A stretch of DNA of 64,000 bases, from contig OY821519.1 of the NCBI GenBank assembly GCA_963682025.1, forward strand, positions 96,747,585 to 96,811,584, written 5' to 3'. Below the pieces are notes generated by a model. The model had not been told where the DNA came from and made no database searches. It was given only the letters and a program-made list of their open reading frames with translations. Both the position numbers and the translations under genes were made by a program. Below, in pieces: positions 11,470 to 23,125 of the stretch. Every line of letters begins with the position of its first letter. Positions within the stretch are counted from its first letter, which is position 1. Source of the stretch: Cordilura impudica (Eukaryota > Arthropoda > Insecta > Diptera > Scathophagidae).

Positions 11470-12507
11470 CACTGGTTCAAATTAGGGATGCCAAACGCAA
11501 AAATCAAGATGTCCCAAAAATTTAAAATAAGATAATATGTTATCTTTATTTTCTGAAAAACTTCAAATTTTCATCCAAAAAAATTGTGAAAAATAATATA
11601 TAAATAACATTCTCATCAAATTGCGTATTATTTATATAACAATTTTTATGTTCGCAATTCTTTAATATCATTTGAGGTTTTCTAAAGTTTATTGAATTTA
11701 AATTAATATTTTCCTATCCTGAAACGCTATTAATGTCTCCTCAATCGCAATATTTTTTTTTAATTTCAGTTGATTTTCTAAATGTAAACATATTTGGTGT
11801 TTTCTGAATTTCAATTTGTGTTTAAAGAATAAAATTTATATTTTTAAAATTCAATTGATCTCTTCTAAATTTCAAGTTATCGTTTCCGACGTTTTAATAT
11901 GATTTTCTGAAATTCAATTGATATTTTCTAATTTATAATTGGAAATCTGAATTCCAGTTTTTAGAATTGAGATTTTCTTAAATTTGAATGGAAAAGTTAA
12001 ATGGTGCAATTCTGTATTTATGTGAATAATAATGCTTTAGTAATTATAAACAATTTTTAAAAATTCGATGTAATCGCAATCAGATATTTTGTAGGTAAAG
12101 CAGAATAATAATTTTATATAACTATGTAGAACTGTTTTGAAAGCAAAAAACTCATTGCTACTTCTTTACTCAGCTCTGTGTATACTTTTAACATTGTTGT
12201 GTTTGATATCTAATTGAAAATTGTTGACATTCATGTTAAAATAGAAATAGCTATTGCAAAGCTAATTAGAACAAAAATTGCGGCGCCATCTACTGTGGCA
12301 TAGCAACACTGAGCAAAATAAAGTGACACTCTGTTTGTTAATGCAAAATAAATGTAATTTCCCTAAAACAAAATATTGCAGAATTTTATATAAATAAAAT
12401 AATATACCGATTTATTTCTAACATGCGGTTATTATGGATATACATATATAATATATGTATATTATTTTATTATTTAATATATGTCTGTATGTATGCATAT
12501 GTAAATA
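11470..12507 (-). repeat. Repeat C, inverted third copy
   Basis: Read on the minus strand this matches the repeat C copies at 25452..28690. Shared blocks are 'ggcgccatctactgtggcat', 'aagtgacactctgtt', 'aaaatattgcagaatttta', 'taacatgcggttattatgga' and, at its far end, 'agggatgccaaacgcaaaaa' (with 28640..28682). About 1 kb, non-coding, AT-rich. A mariner remnant starts exactly where the homology stops, at about 12507. Confidence 0.7.
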
Positions 12508-13230
12508 AAGGGTCCGCCAAATAACTTTTTTTTTTTTTTTTTTTGAAAACGCTATAAAAAAAAAACTACTGAATATTATCTCAAATTTCTTTTTTTATTT
12601 GAAAGCACAATCCTTCCGGTTAATAATGGAAAATAATTTCATTCAAATGGCTGCCTTGGCTGGCCATGCAGTAGCCTACACGATCGGTCCAATTTTTAAG
12701 CACATTATCGATTGTGTGCAGCTGTATTTCACCAATGGCTTCACGAATATTGTCCTTTAAAGCGTCAATTGTCTCTGGCTTGTTGGCGTAACACTTATCT
12801 TTCAGGGCAACCCACAAATAATAGTCCAACGGTGTCAAATCGCAGCTCCGAGGTGGCCAAGCGACATCAGCTCTGCGGCTGATAATGCGATCTTCAGAAA
12901 CAGGGCGCAAAACATCGAGTGTAGCTTCGGCTGTGTGGCACGTAGCGCCGTCCTGTTGAAACTAAATGTTGCCAATACCCTCCTCTTCATTTTTTTGAAC
13001 AAAAATTCGTTCAACATGGCCCGATAACGATGGCCATTGACTGTAACGGCCACTCCTTGCTCATTTTCGAAGAAAATGGCCCAATTATGCCTCTGGACCA
13101 AAATCCGCACCAAACAGTGACTCGTTTTGGGTGTATCGGCTTTTCAATATGCGTGCGGGTTTTCTGTGCCCCAAATGCGACAATTTTGCTTGTTTACATA
13201 CCTGCCAAGATCAAAACGAGCTTTATCTGA
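12508..13230 (-). mobile_element. DD41D mariner remnant
   Basis: Right half of a Tc1/mariner element in minus orientation. The left boundary has the inverted-repeat-like 'aagggtccgccaaataact' next to a TA. Coding remains read, from 13230 downward: SDKARFDLGRYVNKQNCRIW (first catalytic Asp), VTVWCGF, VNGHRYRAMLNEF, then after frame breaks WPPRSCDLTPLDYYLW. With FQQDGATCHTA read in the third frame, the second and third Asp are 41 residues apart, the DD41D spacing also seen at 31794 and 50686. The N-terminal DNA-binding half is missing; the jockey element begins at the break. Confidence 0.8.
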
Positions 13231-13266
13231 ACAAAACAACAACAAAACAAAAAAAAAATTATAAAC

Positions 13267-14274
13267 TTGAACGAGCAACCAACTACATCAACCAACAACA
13301 ACAGGTATGCTACTCTTGATACTGGAGACGAAGAGGCTGAAAAATGTAATGACACAACACCAAAACCTCCTGCAATTTATATTCCTAATGTAGATAATAT
13401 AAATCTTGTGATAAAAAAATTAAGTGGTATTATATCTAATAGTGAATTTAATTATAAATCTTTAAGTGAAGGTCAAGTTCGTCTAATGATCAAGTCTGTA
13501 GATTCATATCGGACAGTAATAAAATACTTAAAGAATGCAAAAATAAATTTTCATACTTTTCAACTAAAGCAAGAAAGGGCTTATAGAATTGTAATTAAAG
13601 GGCTCCACCACTCAACACCCATTACGGATTTTAAAGCGGAACTCATTTTGTTAGGACATCAAGTCAGAGCTATTACAAATGTCAAGAGTCGTACTACAAA
13701 GGAACCTCTATCAATGTTTTTCGTTGACTTAGAACCAAATGTAAATAATAAAACTGTGTATGATATAAAACATATAAACCACGCCATAGTTAAAATTGAA
13801 CCACCAATGAGAATAAATGACTTAGTACAATGTCATCGCTGTCAACAGTTTGGTCATACCAAATCATACTGTAGAAACCAATTTAGGTGTGTAAAGTGTG
13901 GTATGGATCATGCCACAGCGGAATGCAATAGAGATGCAAACAGTTCAGCACGTTGTGTGCACTGTTTACAAAACCACACAGCGAATTATAAAGGTTGTAA
14001 GGTTTATCAAAACCTAGTTTCAAGAAGATCCGCTGGTCAAAAATTTTTTTCCTATAGCCAAAGAAATAATAATTCTAGAGAAAATCCCCAATGTAACTTT
14101 GTCCCAAATAGTCAACCAAATAGACAACCTAATTCAAACATGTTAAATATGTCATATTCAGAAGCTTTAAAAAGTTCAGATTTTAAAGAAAACTCTCGGA
14201 TGGATAGACTTGAGAGGATGATGGAAAAATTGATGAATATGATGTCAATGCTAATGGCTAAATTATGCAACTAA
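13267..14274 (+). CDS. Jockey-type ORF1 (Gag-like, zinc-knuckle) protein
   Basis: A 335-residue intact open frame. It binds element RNA and helps form the ribonucleoprotein particle in jockey-clade LINEs. The middle region (about residues 90-175, AYRIVIKGLHHSTPITDF onward) resembles the domain that precedes the knuckles in this clade. Three zinc knuckles follow: C189-x2-C192-x4-H197-x4-C202, C208-x2-C211-x3-H215-x4-C220, and C230-x2-C233-x3-H237-x6-C244. A polar Asn/Gln-rich tail ends in a Met-rich helix (RMMEKLMNMMSMLMAK). The start is the first ATG of the frame; a leader of only ~35 bases precedes it, so an upstream start could have been lost. The stop overlaps the ORF2 start by ten bases. 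Confidence 0.88.
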   Translation: MNEQPTTSTNNNRYATLDTGDEEAEKCNDTTPKPPAIYIPNVDNINLVIKKLSGIISNSEFNYKSLSEGQVRLMIKSVDSYRTVIKYLKNAKINFHTFQLKQERAYRIVIKGLHHSTPITDFKAELILLGHQVRAITNVKSRTTKEPLSMFFVDLEPNVNNKTVYDIKHINHAIVKIEPPMRINDLVQCHRCQQFGHTKSYCRNQFRCVKCGMDHATAECNRDANSSARCVHCLQNHTANYKGCKVYQNLVSRRSAGQKFFSYSQRNNNSRENPQCNFVPNSQPNRQPNSNMLNMSYSEALKSSDFKENSRMDRLERMMEKLMNMMSMLMAKLCN

Positions 14275-16693
14275 ATTTAAGGATAGGAATATGGAACGCC
14301 AATGGGCTTCCTAATCATACAAATGAAACTGAAATTTTCATTAAAAATAACTATATTGATATATTTTTAATCACTGAAACTCACTTCACGAATAAATCAT
14401 TTTTTAAAATAAGAAATTATGATATAGTGACTGCTAACCACCCCGATGATAGAGCACACGCAGGCGCCGCAATTTTAATAAAATCTAGTATAAAATATGA
14501 AATACTAGATCCCATTCAAAAACCTTTTTTGCAAGCAGCCGGTGTGAAAGTAATATGTGATAGCAATGCTTTTAATATATATTCTATTTACTTCCCACCC
14601 AGACATTCAATAAAATGTGTGGATTATGAAAACTTTTTTAAAAAACTTGGCCCAAAGTTCATTGTAGGAGGTGACTTCAATGCTAAACATCCATGGTGGG
14701 GATCTCGACTAGCAAATCCGAAAGGTAAAGAACTCTACAAATGTATTTTAAAAAACAAATATTCGTCTTTGTCTACTGGAAGCCCTACATACTGGCCAAG
14801 TGATCCTACTAAAATTCCAGACCTTCTGGATTTCATTGTTTATAAAGGTATTTCTAGAGCACTTTTGGATATATCAGATAGTGCAGATTTGAGTTCTGAC
14901 CATAGTCCTATAATCGTTAACTTTAGTACAAATATTCAAGCTGCAACAAAAAACATAAAAATCATTAATGCTAACACAGATATGAAATCTTTTGAATATT
15001 GGATAGAGCAAAATTTAAATTTGAATATTTCTATTAAAACTGAAAGCGAATTAGAAGATGCCATAGAATCGTTTACGAGCTTAATTCATGAGGCAGCTTG
15101 TTTATCTACCCCACCACAATGTAATTCGAATGGTTCTAATATGAAAATTTCTGCTGAAATAAGAGAACTTATTATGAACAAACGTTGCTTGAGGAGAATT
15201 TACCAAAGAACTAGAAGTCCATTGGATAAGACCAACTTAAATCGAGCGGCTAATTACTTAAAAAAACGACTCAAAGAATATAAAAATAATTCCGTCAAAG
15301 ACTTTCTTAAGAATTTGGATGTTACGAAAAATGACGAATATAGTCTTTGGAAGGCAACCAAATACTTAAAACATCCTGCTAAAAGGAATATATCGATCAA
15401 GGATGTTAATGGTGTGTGGAGTAGATCTGACAAAGATAAAGCAAACGTATTTAAGGAGCACTTAGAACAAACTTTTACACCATTTGATTTAAATAGTCCT
15501 TCAAATAGACATGAAATATTACAATTCCTTGATGTAGCATGCCAAATGGATCGTCCTATTAAGCATGTGACTCCGTCTGAGGTAAAAAATATTATAAAAG
15601 AACTCAATTCGAAAAAAGCACCAGGTTACGACAGTATTGACTCTAAAGTAGTTAAGGCTTTACCTAAAAAAGGCTATGTTTTCCTTACAACAGTGTTTAA
15701 CTCTATTTTAAGACTAAGCTACTACCCATCCCAATGGAAATATGCAAAAATTATAATGATAAACAAACCAAATAAACCTGAAAGTTGTGTTTCGTCCTAT
15801 AGACCAATAAGTTTGTTACCAACATTTTCCAAGATATTCGAAAGACTTCTTCTAAAAAGATTACTGCATATACTGGAAAAACAGCATATTATTCCAGATT
15901 ATCAGTTTGGTTTCAGGCATAAACACGGCGCGCCAGAACAGTGTCACCGGATTGTCAACGTCATTAGAAATACATTTGAAAAAAAATTTTTTTGTTCCGC
16001 TGTGTTCTTGGATGTGCAACAAGCTTTCGATAAAGTATGGCATATTGGGTTGTTATAAAAACTAAAAAAGCTGATCCCAGCTCCATTTTATCTATTGCTT
16101 AAATCATATCTTCATGAAAGATGGTTTTTCGTTAATGTTAACGATTGTTATTCAAATTTTTTACGATTTTTACATCAGATATGCCAACAGTGGATGGATT
16201 AACCATTGCAACATACGCTGACGACACTGCTATACTAGCATCATATGAGTCAAAAGTTGAAGCATCTGAACAGGTACAAAATGAACTGAATCTTATACAA
16301 AGTTGGTTGCAAAAATCGAACATAAGAGTTAACACGGAAAAGTCCGTTCACGTTACATTTACGCTGAGGAAAGGTGATTGCCCAAGCCTAACTTTAAATG
16401 GAACCTCTATTCCAACAAGTAACAATGTGAAGTATCTGGGGCTGCATCTAGACAGAAGACTTACATGGAGGAAACATATTGACAAAAAGAAGGAGCATTT
16501 AAAAATCAAAACAAAAAAAATGCTCTGGCTGCTGGGATCGACAATAAAAGACGAAATCAACAAGTTTAGTGAAAGATATCTTGATAGACTAAGCAATCAC
16601 TCAAACGTTTTAGCCATTAACCTATTAGATGAAAGTGACGAAATACATAGGCTAAAAAGATTTCACATACTTGATCTACCTTTTAGGAAGTAG
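14265..16693 (+). pseudogene. Jockey-type ORF2 (endonuclease-RT), internally deleted
   Basis: Encodes an APE endonuclease then a reverse transcriptase. Endonuclease boxes in order are GIWNANGLPNH, ITETHF, GGDFNAKHPWWGS, DLLDFIV and SSDHSPI. RT boxes are KKAPGYDSI, YRPISLLPTFSKIFERLL, HIIPDYQFGFRHKHG and AVFLDVQQAFDKVW. A TAA at 16056 follows GLL, yet the coding sense continues (KLKKLIPAPFYLLLKSYLHE). The GVPQGS box is deleted at about 16160-16175, after which the frame resumes with TSDMPTVDG and TYADDTAIL. A second deletion joins KKMLWLLGSTIKDEINKFSERYL, removing the thumb region. The C-terminus ends at 16693. Missing the GVPQGS box, this copy cannot be active. Confidence 0.88.
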
Positions 16694-16871
16694 CGATAAA
16701 TAAAAATAATGATATATATTTATATGTAAATAATACATTAATGTAATATATATTTTTTATTGAGTTCATTGGAACTCAATTATTTTAAGTTAATTGTAAA
16801 TGTTATAAGATTTGCTTATTATTTTTGTAAAATAGATTGCAAATAAAGATAGAATTAAAAAAAAAAAAAAA

Positions 16872-17700
16872 TTTTTTTTTCAGCCATAAATAAAAAAAAA
16901 ATAATTGAAAAAAATTTACACATTTTGTATATTTTTTTTTCTTAGGAAAAATTTCGTTAAGTCCTCATTAGGGCGAATTCTGGGAAAATTCTTGAAACAT
17001 TATCGCCGACACAATTTTTAGCACATGATAAATAACAGCACTTTACAATGTTGCCGTTAATTCGAATTTTGTTTTAACATTAAACGAACATATTTTTCAC
17101 AGCCAAAACCACCTTCACAGTGTAACTTTAACTTTCATTCATATGATCCTTTTTATTTAGAACAAAACGCCGGCAAAGACAAACATAAAAATTCTCGGAA
17201 TATCCCAACAGAAAAACAATGACTACCAACCATTTGAGTAACATTCTAATTTAAACAAGTTCATCGTCCTAATGCAAGGTGAAATTCCTTAAGAATTTAA
17301 AGAGACCCATAAATTTATAACATGCACGCAAAACGAACCATAACACAAACAAACGAAGAAAGATAAACATGTTTTTTCTTTTTTTTTTTTTGTAAGGGAT
17401 TAAGAAACTGACCGGATGCCGACACATGATCGTAAATACTATTGTTTCTAAATTTCATGGAAATAAGTTCCTTTCTAAACAAAAATTTAAAAAAAAAATA
17501 CTTAGATTGGATAATAAAATTAATTTGTTTTTTTTTTTGCAAATGAATGAACATTTCTGAAGAAGCTGCATACAACACACACAGATTATGGAAAATGATG
17601 AGTGCATACACACGTACAGAACTTTGAATGGGTTCATTCATTTATTCTTTAAATCATGTAATTTTCCTATCTTTAAATTTGTTTTACTTACTTTTAGACA
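16872..17700. other. Unassigned AT-rich DNA
   Basis: Poly-A and poly-T tracts (16860-16940, 17365-17390, 17525-17540) produce Lys- or Phe-rich open frames that are not genes. Nothing else recognised. Confidence 0.45.
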
Positions 17701-17704
17701 GGTT

Positions 17705-18417
17705 TTTATACCCTCCACACTACTGTGCAGGGGGTACATATTAGATTGTAAATCTATTTGTAACTCATCGAAATACATTTCAGAGACCCCATGAACAATA
17801 TATATTCTTAATCTTTATAAAAGAAGTCAATCTAGCAATGTTCGTCTGCCTGTCTGTCTCTCTCTATAAATCCGTCTGTTGAAAACATCTCCTGTTCGCA
17901 ATAGGGCGAGTGGGTTGCACTACTTAGGCTTAAAATTCGTCATAATCTGCAGCAGTTCGGTATTAAATTTGGAGCCCATAGACCAAATAAGTGAGGAATG
18001 ACGTATGAAAATGCAAAAAAAAAACTAAAAATAATTACAAATTTATGCGCAAAAGAACATGTGCGTACAGTTATGTATGTACCAGCGATGCATACATGCA
18101 CATTTTTGTTTACTTCTTGTTTTGTTTTTATCTGTCGTTCATCTGAACGAACCATAACAAGCATAAAAATGTGTATGCATCGCTAATAAACAAAAAAAAA
18201 AATTAATTGCATGTATTTAATAATTTCCTGTAATTCAAAAAAAAGCAGGAAAATGTCTAAAATTTGTGGTAATTATCTTATTAATTTTAAAAATCATTGT
18301 AAGAAATATAGCCATTATAATGCGAAATCTAGCCTTTTTTGTCTCTTAGTGTTGACAACCTGGGTAGGTATCAAATATTCGGCACAGCCGAATTAAACAC
18401 TCGTACCTGTTTTTTTT
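17705..18417 (-). mobile_element. HINE (mini-me head with HINE-B hairpin end)
   Basis: Starts with 'ataccctccacactactgtgcagggggta', has a GTCTGCCTGTCTGTC microsatellite-like block at 17845..17860, and ends with the palindrome ATTCGGCACAGCCGAAT at 18376..18394, then 'aaacactcgtacctgtttt'. The hairpin end is on the right, so the element points opposite to 7419. Open frames within it are not conserved. Confidence 0.65.
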
Positions 18418-19046
18418 TTAAGTGATTGAGATAAACTTGTTTAGCTAAGTTTTATTGGACATGATATTCTTTGACTACTTTAATTTATTTATTTTTTTTT
18501 TTTTGACAAGATACTCTTTTTCTGGAAATTATTTTGAATTTTTGGAAAATTTTGGAATCTAGACCAATCGGCATTCAATGTAGAGGAAAAGTTTGGCTTA
18601 CTGAATAATAATAATTTTTTTCTTAGGCTTTTAGAAATACTGAAAGATTGATGATTTTTCTAATTTAAACAAATTACACGCAGATCATTCAATTTAAAAT
18701 CGCAAAATTGATGTTAAAAAATAATTTGGCTAATTGAAGGCTCTGCATTCAATCTTCATTTCACTTACTCACTAAGCCATTGAGTCAGGCCGTCAGTCAT
18801 TGAATAAGATTCAACAAACAACACAGGATAAAGATCAACAACATCATTTTAGAAAACACCCTCACACACGTACACTTATACAACTTACACATTTCAGTTT
18901 ATGTACCTTTTCAGAGATTCAATTTCTTCTTGATTTTTTGTCTTTGTTGTTAATTTTGCCGCATTTTGTTTCATAAATTTGTGTTGGTCAACTATTTCTG
19001 CACCGAAAGACTGTTGCTCTTCACACTCTATACAGACAAAAAGAAA
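18418..19046. other. Unassigned AT-rich DNA
   Basis: No gene, RNA or recognised element. A CAACAAACAACACAGGATAA stretch near 18812 is only low complexity. Confidence 0.4.
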
Positions 19047-19048
19047 AT

Positions 19049-19797
19049 AAACAAGTAAGAGAATTATAGTCGGTCTAGACCGACTATACAATATCTTATA
19101 CCATGGTTTCTTCGGTCCAACTAATTCGATATAGAAAAAAAAGCATAAACCAAATTTGAGTGGCATTGTTATTAATTTTTTTGGCTGCAGATATGGGGAC
19201 TAGGTCGAAAAATGGACCGACCCTGACCATATTTGATAAGTCACTTATATTTTAAAAAAATATATACAAACTAAATTTGAGAAAAATCTGTGCAATATTA
19301 TTATTTTTTGCTAGATTTAAGTGAAGATCGGGAAGCAGCTCTATATGGGGCCTATAGCTAAGAATTGTTCTATAGGAATTATTTTTGGAGTACTGATTAA
19401 TGGATATAATAAACACATAAAAACCCAATTTGACTGTGATCTAATGATAATTCGGATCTTATGGCAATTTATGTCGATTTCATAGGTGTCATTTGTATGG
19501 GGACTAGGTCTGAACATAGACCGAATTTTACCAATTTCATTAGCGTTCATCCTATGGCCGATAGAAGCTTATATACCAAATTTCATCAAAATATATTCAT
19601 ATTTGCGACCTGTAGTTTGATTAAAAGGTTTACATGGACACACAGACGGACGGACGGACGGACGGACATCGCTAAATCGACTCAGAAAGTGATTCTGAGC
19701 CGATCGGTATAATAAAAGATGGGTCTAGGTCAAAGATTTTTGGTAGTTACAAACAGCAGCACAAAGTCATTATACCCAAACCACATATTGGTATTAT
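19049..19797 (+). mobile_element. HINE-A copy
   Basis: Forward copy: ACAAGTAAGAGAATTA, perfect palindrome at 19065..19088, (ACGG)n at 19640..19665, then 'cccaaaccacatattggta'. It ends where Helitron-like sequence begins. No gene content. Confidence 0.8.
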
Positions 19798-19817
19798 ATT
19801 GGACCCGGCAAACGTTG
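19798..19817 (-). mobile_element. Putative Helitron 3' terminal segment
   Basis: On the minus strand, after removing the Transib insertion and one CGTTG copy, the sequence reads GCAAAACAACGTTTGCCGGG then TCCAAT. That resembles the GC-rich hairpin near Helitron 3' ends and lies downstream of the Helitron helicase fragment (23321..24199) on the same strand. The canonical CTRR terminus is not present, so this is tentative. Confidence 0.35.
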
Positions 19818-19850
19818 CACAGTGGCGCCCGTTGCGAGGTTGCAAAAATC
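19818..19850 (+). promoter_or_regulatory. Transib 1 left end, RSS-like
   Basis: Heptamer CACAGTG at 19818..19824, a 17-base spacer, and the A-rich nonamer-like GCAAAAATC at 19842..19850. The presumed transposase binding and cleavage end. Confidence 0.75.
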
Positions 19851-20814
19851 AAAATTTTCATGTGCGCCGCCGAAGTTTCGAATAAACCCATGTTATAGGA
19901 AACTTTTCAACGATTTCAAATATGCTACTCTTAATAATATCACATTTTTAGTTTAGGAGATATAACCGTTCAAAGTTGACCGACTTTCGGTTTTCAAAAA
20001 AACACACAATTTTTAGTCAATTTGTTGCGATTTCAGGTGTAATATCACGAAAAATCGGTAACGAATCGCCTTATTTTTTGTTTGTATTGATTGATGTATT
20101 TATTAAATGTATAATGATAAAAAAAAATTAACTGTTGCTTTGTGTTTCTCCTGGTAAATCACTATTTAAAAACTATCCGTTTTTTCACTATTTTTCAACT
20201 TTGACGGAAAATAAAAAAAATCTATATTTTTCTATATTTGCCATATTTCCAAAACAAGTTCTTTGATTATTTCTTTACATAATTCAAAAGGTTTTATCTG
20301 CCCTTACGTGCCCGTTTGGCTTCTAGAGGTAAAAAAGGTTAAAAAGACATGGTTGCAGAAATTGTATGGCGTGCATTCCATACACGTTTTGACTGACAGT
20401 AGTTTGATCTAATAGTTTGAAAATTGCATTTTAAGTCGGTTGTCTACCTGTGAGCCTCTGCCAAAGTCTACTCCCAATATTCTGTTATAGACACAGGATG
20501 CACAAAAAACTACTCATTGAAATTCGCAGGTACGCACCTCACTTAAAAATTACTTTGGAGTACAAATGGTCAAGAACAATATTGACTTATGGTCCCTCCA
20601 GGTAGACACAAATCTTATTTAGACACGAGCATAATATCAAAATTGCATAATTCAGCCTAAATCCATATGTATGCAGGGAACAGGTAAAATTTTAGGCATG
20701 GTAGCATAAGCCTATATATTGCAAAATAAGCATAATGCCTGGATTAGTCTACGATTGAAAGTTGGCGCAACAAGTACTGAAACCATGGCGTTAAACAATT
20801 TAAGTACTGAAACC

Positions 20815-22805
20815 ATGGCGTTAAACAATTTAAAATTATTTGAACTGTTTAGAAGGTCAACCACACCAAAGTTTTTCATGGAAGCTGCTTTAGAGGAACT
20901 TGATAGCTTATACGGAAATATTGAGAGAAGAGAAATTATAAAAAATAATTTTTATCTGATATATGCAAATATTAACGCAAAATGGGTGAAATCTAATCGA
21001 ACCATTCAGAACTTCAACTCCAAATACGAGGACTGGCTTAATGAAGACACCATCCTGGATATATTGGCAGTAGATAAACCCACCACATCAACCAGAGGAG
21101 CAAAAGGAAGGCCAAAAAAAAGTATTGAGGAGTGTTCAATTTTCACAAGAAAGAGGAAACTTGCCGACGCCACCAATGACTTGACCACGAAGCATTTATC
21201 GGACGCGCTGTCTATTAAATATACAAAGGATAGTGAAAGAGTTAGGTCACAGATTACAAAATCTGTTGCTGACGCAAGCCCACTGCGACTAAAAAGGATT
21301 AAGGAAAACATTCCCACGCCCACAAATGCACACATTAAAAAGTATGGTTCCGAAGAAGCCTGGGCCTTGTTTATGGACTTACAACTTTCCAAAGAAAAAT
21401 ATGAGATACTACGGGCATCCTTGATGCGACACGGGGCTGACGTTTTACCAGGATACAAGCATATTACGCAAGCCAAAATAAATTCACGACCACTGCATAC
21501 GGAGTTTACGGAAGTCTCTGTGAAAGCCAATCTGCAGGATCTCATGGGCCATACAGCAAAACGGTTGTTGGAGAGTCTTCCTGAAAATGAGGTGAAAATT
21601 CTTCCTGAGAAACTGACATTGATCAGCAAATGGGGCTGCGATGGATCATCCGGACAAAGCGTTTATAAGCAAAGGATATCTTCCGATGACGCTACAATAT
21701 CGGACGGAAATATGTTTATGGCATCTGTTGTTCCTTTGCGGCTAAAATCTGATGTTTCCCTACACTGGAAAAATCCACGTCCGTCATCAGTGCATTATTG
21801 CCGACCAATAATGTTTCAGTTTGCAAGGGAATCGGCAGAACTCATAAGGACCACGGTGAAGGACATTGAAGAAGAAATAAGCAAGATTAAGCCTACAAAG
21901 CTGCAAATTGGAGAAGGAAAATATATTGAATGCAATTACGAGTTCCACCTGACCATGGTTGACGGAAAAGTTGTAAACGAACTGACAGGAACAACCTCAA
22001 CATTGTCATGCCCGATTTGCAAAAAGAGTCAAAAGAACTTTGGTAATTTAAACGATTCTACAAATGAGGAGAATTACGAATATGGAATGTCACCATTGCA
22101 CGCAAGGATAAGGTGTATGGAGTTCTTGCTAAAACTGGCGTATACCCTACCACAAGAGGAGGAAAACTTCGATGAAAATACATCAATAAAGGATAAGGAA
22201 AAGATCAGAAAGAAGCAAATACAGGATGCTTTTTTTAAACAAGTTGGACTAAAAGTAGACTGTCCCAAGCACGGATACGGTAACTCAAACGATGGAAACA
22301 CTTCTAAGAGATTTTTTGAAAATGATGAGGCAGTAACTAGAATCACTGGCATTGACAATCAAATCGTGAAAAGATTGGGAACGATCTTGAATGTTTTAAA
22401 CTGCAAACAAAATGTCAATTCTGCAAAATATGGAGAATATGCATCGAAAACTGCATCTCTTTTAGCAGAAATGTATCCACAGAAGAAGTTGACCACGACC
22501 GTCCATAAAATATTGGCGCATGGCAAAGATATAATTGAGTACCAGTCTTTGCCAATTGGAGAGCTTTCTGAAGGAGTCTTTTAACAAATTTTATAAAAAA
22601 ATATAGATTGCAGAACACATTCAAAGCATCAAGAGTAAGGCAAAATGAGGACCTCTTCAACGTGTTGGCAGCATCTTCCGATCCAGTTATTTCTTCCCTG
22701 CGGCATGTGAAGTCACGAATAGAGTTAGAAAATAATTATAGTTTAGAAATGATTAGTCTTTTAGATATACCTTCTTTTACGAATTGTGATGATTGTGAAA
22801 ATTGA
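20815..22805 (+). pseudogene. Transib transposase (RAG1-core-like), frameshifted
   Basis: A DDE-type transposase. The open frame begins upstream at 20719, but ATG 20815 sits in ACCATGG, a good Kozak context, and starts MALNNLKLFELF; a 30-base in-frame duplication (20772..20831) repeats STETMALNNL just before it. Motifs: KWGCDGSSGQSVYKQ with the first catalytic Asp (codon at 21640), LTMVDGKVVNELTG with the second Asp (21961), a CPIC zinc-type pair (22009), and GNSNDGNTSKRFFEN (about 22281). The third box reads ELSE then breaks: a small deletion at about 22573 shifts the frame, and ESFNKFYKKYRLQNT is legible one frame over, followed by RQNEDLFNVLAASSDP. The frame ends at 22803. The catalytic Glu codon survives but is out of frame, so this copy is probably dead. 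Confidence 0.9.
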
Positions 22806-23086
22806 AAAAATAAATTTAGAAAAGAAGTAATTTTTTTTTTAATTTGTTGGGTAATAATTTAAAACATAAAACCCTAAAGAAAAAAATAAGAACAATCTAA
22901 AAATGTAAAAATAATTTTTTTTAGTTACCATAAAATTGATTTTTCTACAAATTTTAACTTTGATAACCCATAAGTAGGCCCCTACAAAGGGTAGCACCCT
23001 TTCCAAACGCTCATTTCATAGGCTGAACAGTTATCTATCATATGCTGTTTAAACTGTTCAATTATGTTATTCGGTTCAAAAGATAT

Positions 23087-23125
23087 GATTTTTGCAACGA
23101 AAAAACTCAAATGGCGCCACTGTGC
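23087..23125 (-). promoter_or_regulatory. Transib 1 right end, RSS-like with 23 bp spacer
   Basis: On the minus strand: heptamer CACAGTG (23125..23119), a spacer of exactly 23 bases (23118..23096), then GCAAAAATC (23095..23087). The nonamer-like block is identical to that of the left end. Confidence 0.75.

Larger units (their letters stand above)
13231..16871 (+). mobile_element. Jockey-clade LINE
   Basis: Near full-length jockey-type non-LTR retrotransposon. It has a very short leader, ORF1 (13267..14274), overlapping ORF2 (from 14265), a ~160 bp AT-rich 3' UTR and a poly(A) tract at 16856..16871 after an AATAAA at 16842. ORF1 is intact; ORF2 has a stop and two internal deletions. It abuts the DD41D mariner remnant on its left. 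No clear target duplication was found. Confidence 0.88.
19818..23125 (+). mobile_element. Transib element 1
   Basis: A 3308 bp DNA transposon with defined ends. It starts CACAGTGGCGCC and ends with the reverse complement GGCGCCACTGTG. Both sides carry the 5 bp duplication CGTTG (19813..19817 and 23126..23130). Five-base GC-rich duplications and termini beginning with the RSS heptamer CACAGTG are hallmarks of Transib, the superfamily related to RAG1. It holds one transposase gene on the plus strand with ~1 kb of 5' and ~320 bp of 3' non-coding DNA. It sits inside Helitron-like sequence. Confidence 0.93.

Noticed and set aside
20719..22584. Domesticated RAG1-like host gene
   Set aside because: It is enclosed by Transib termini and a CGTTG duplication and is frameshifted, so it is a transposon copy.
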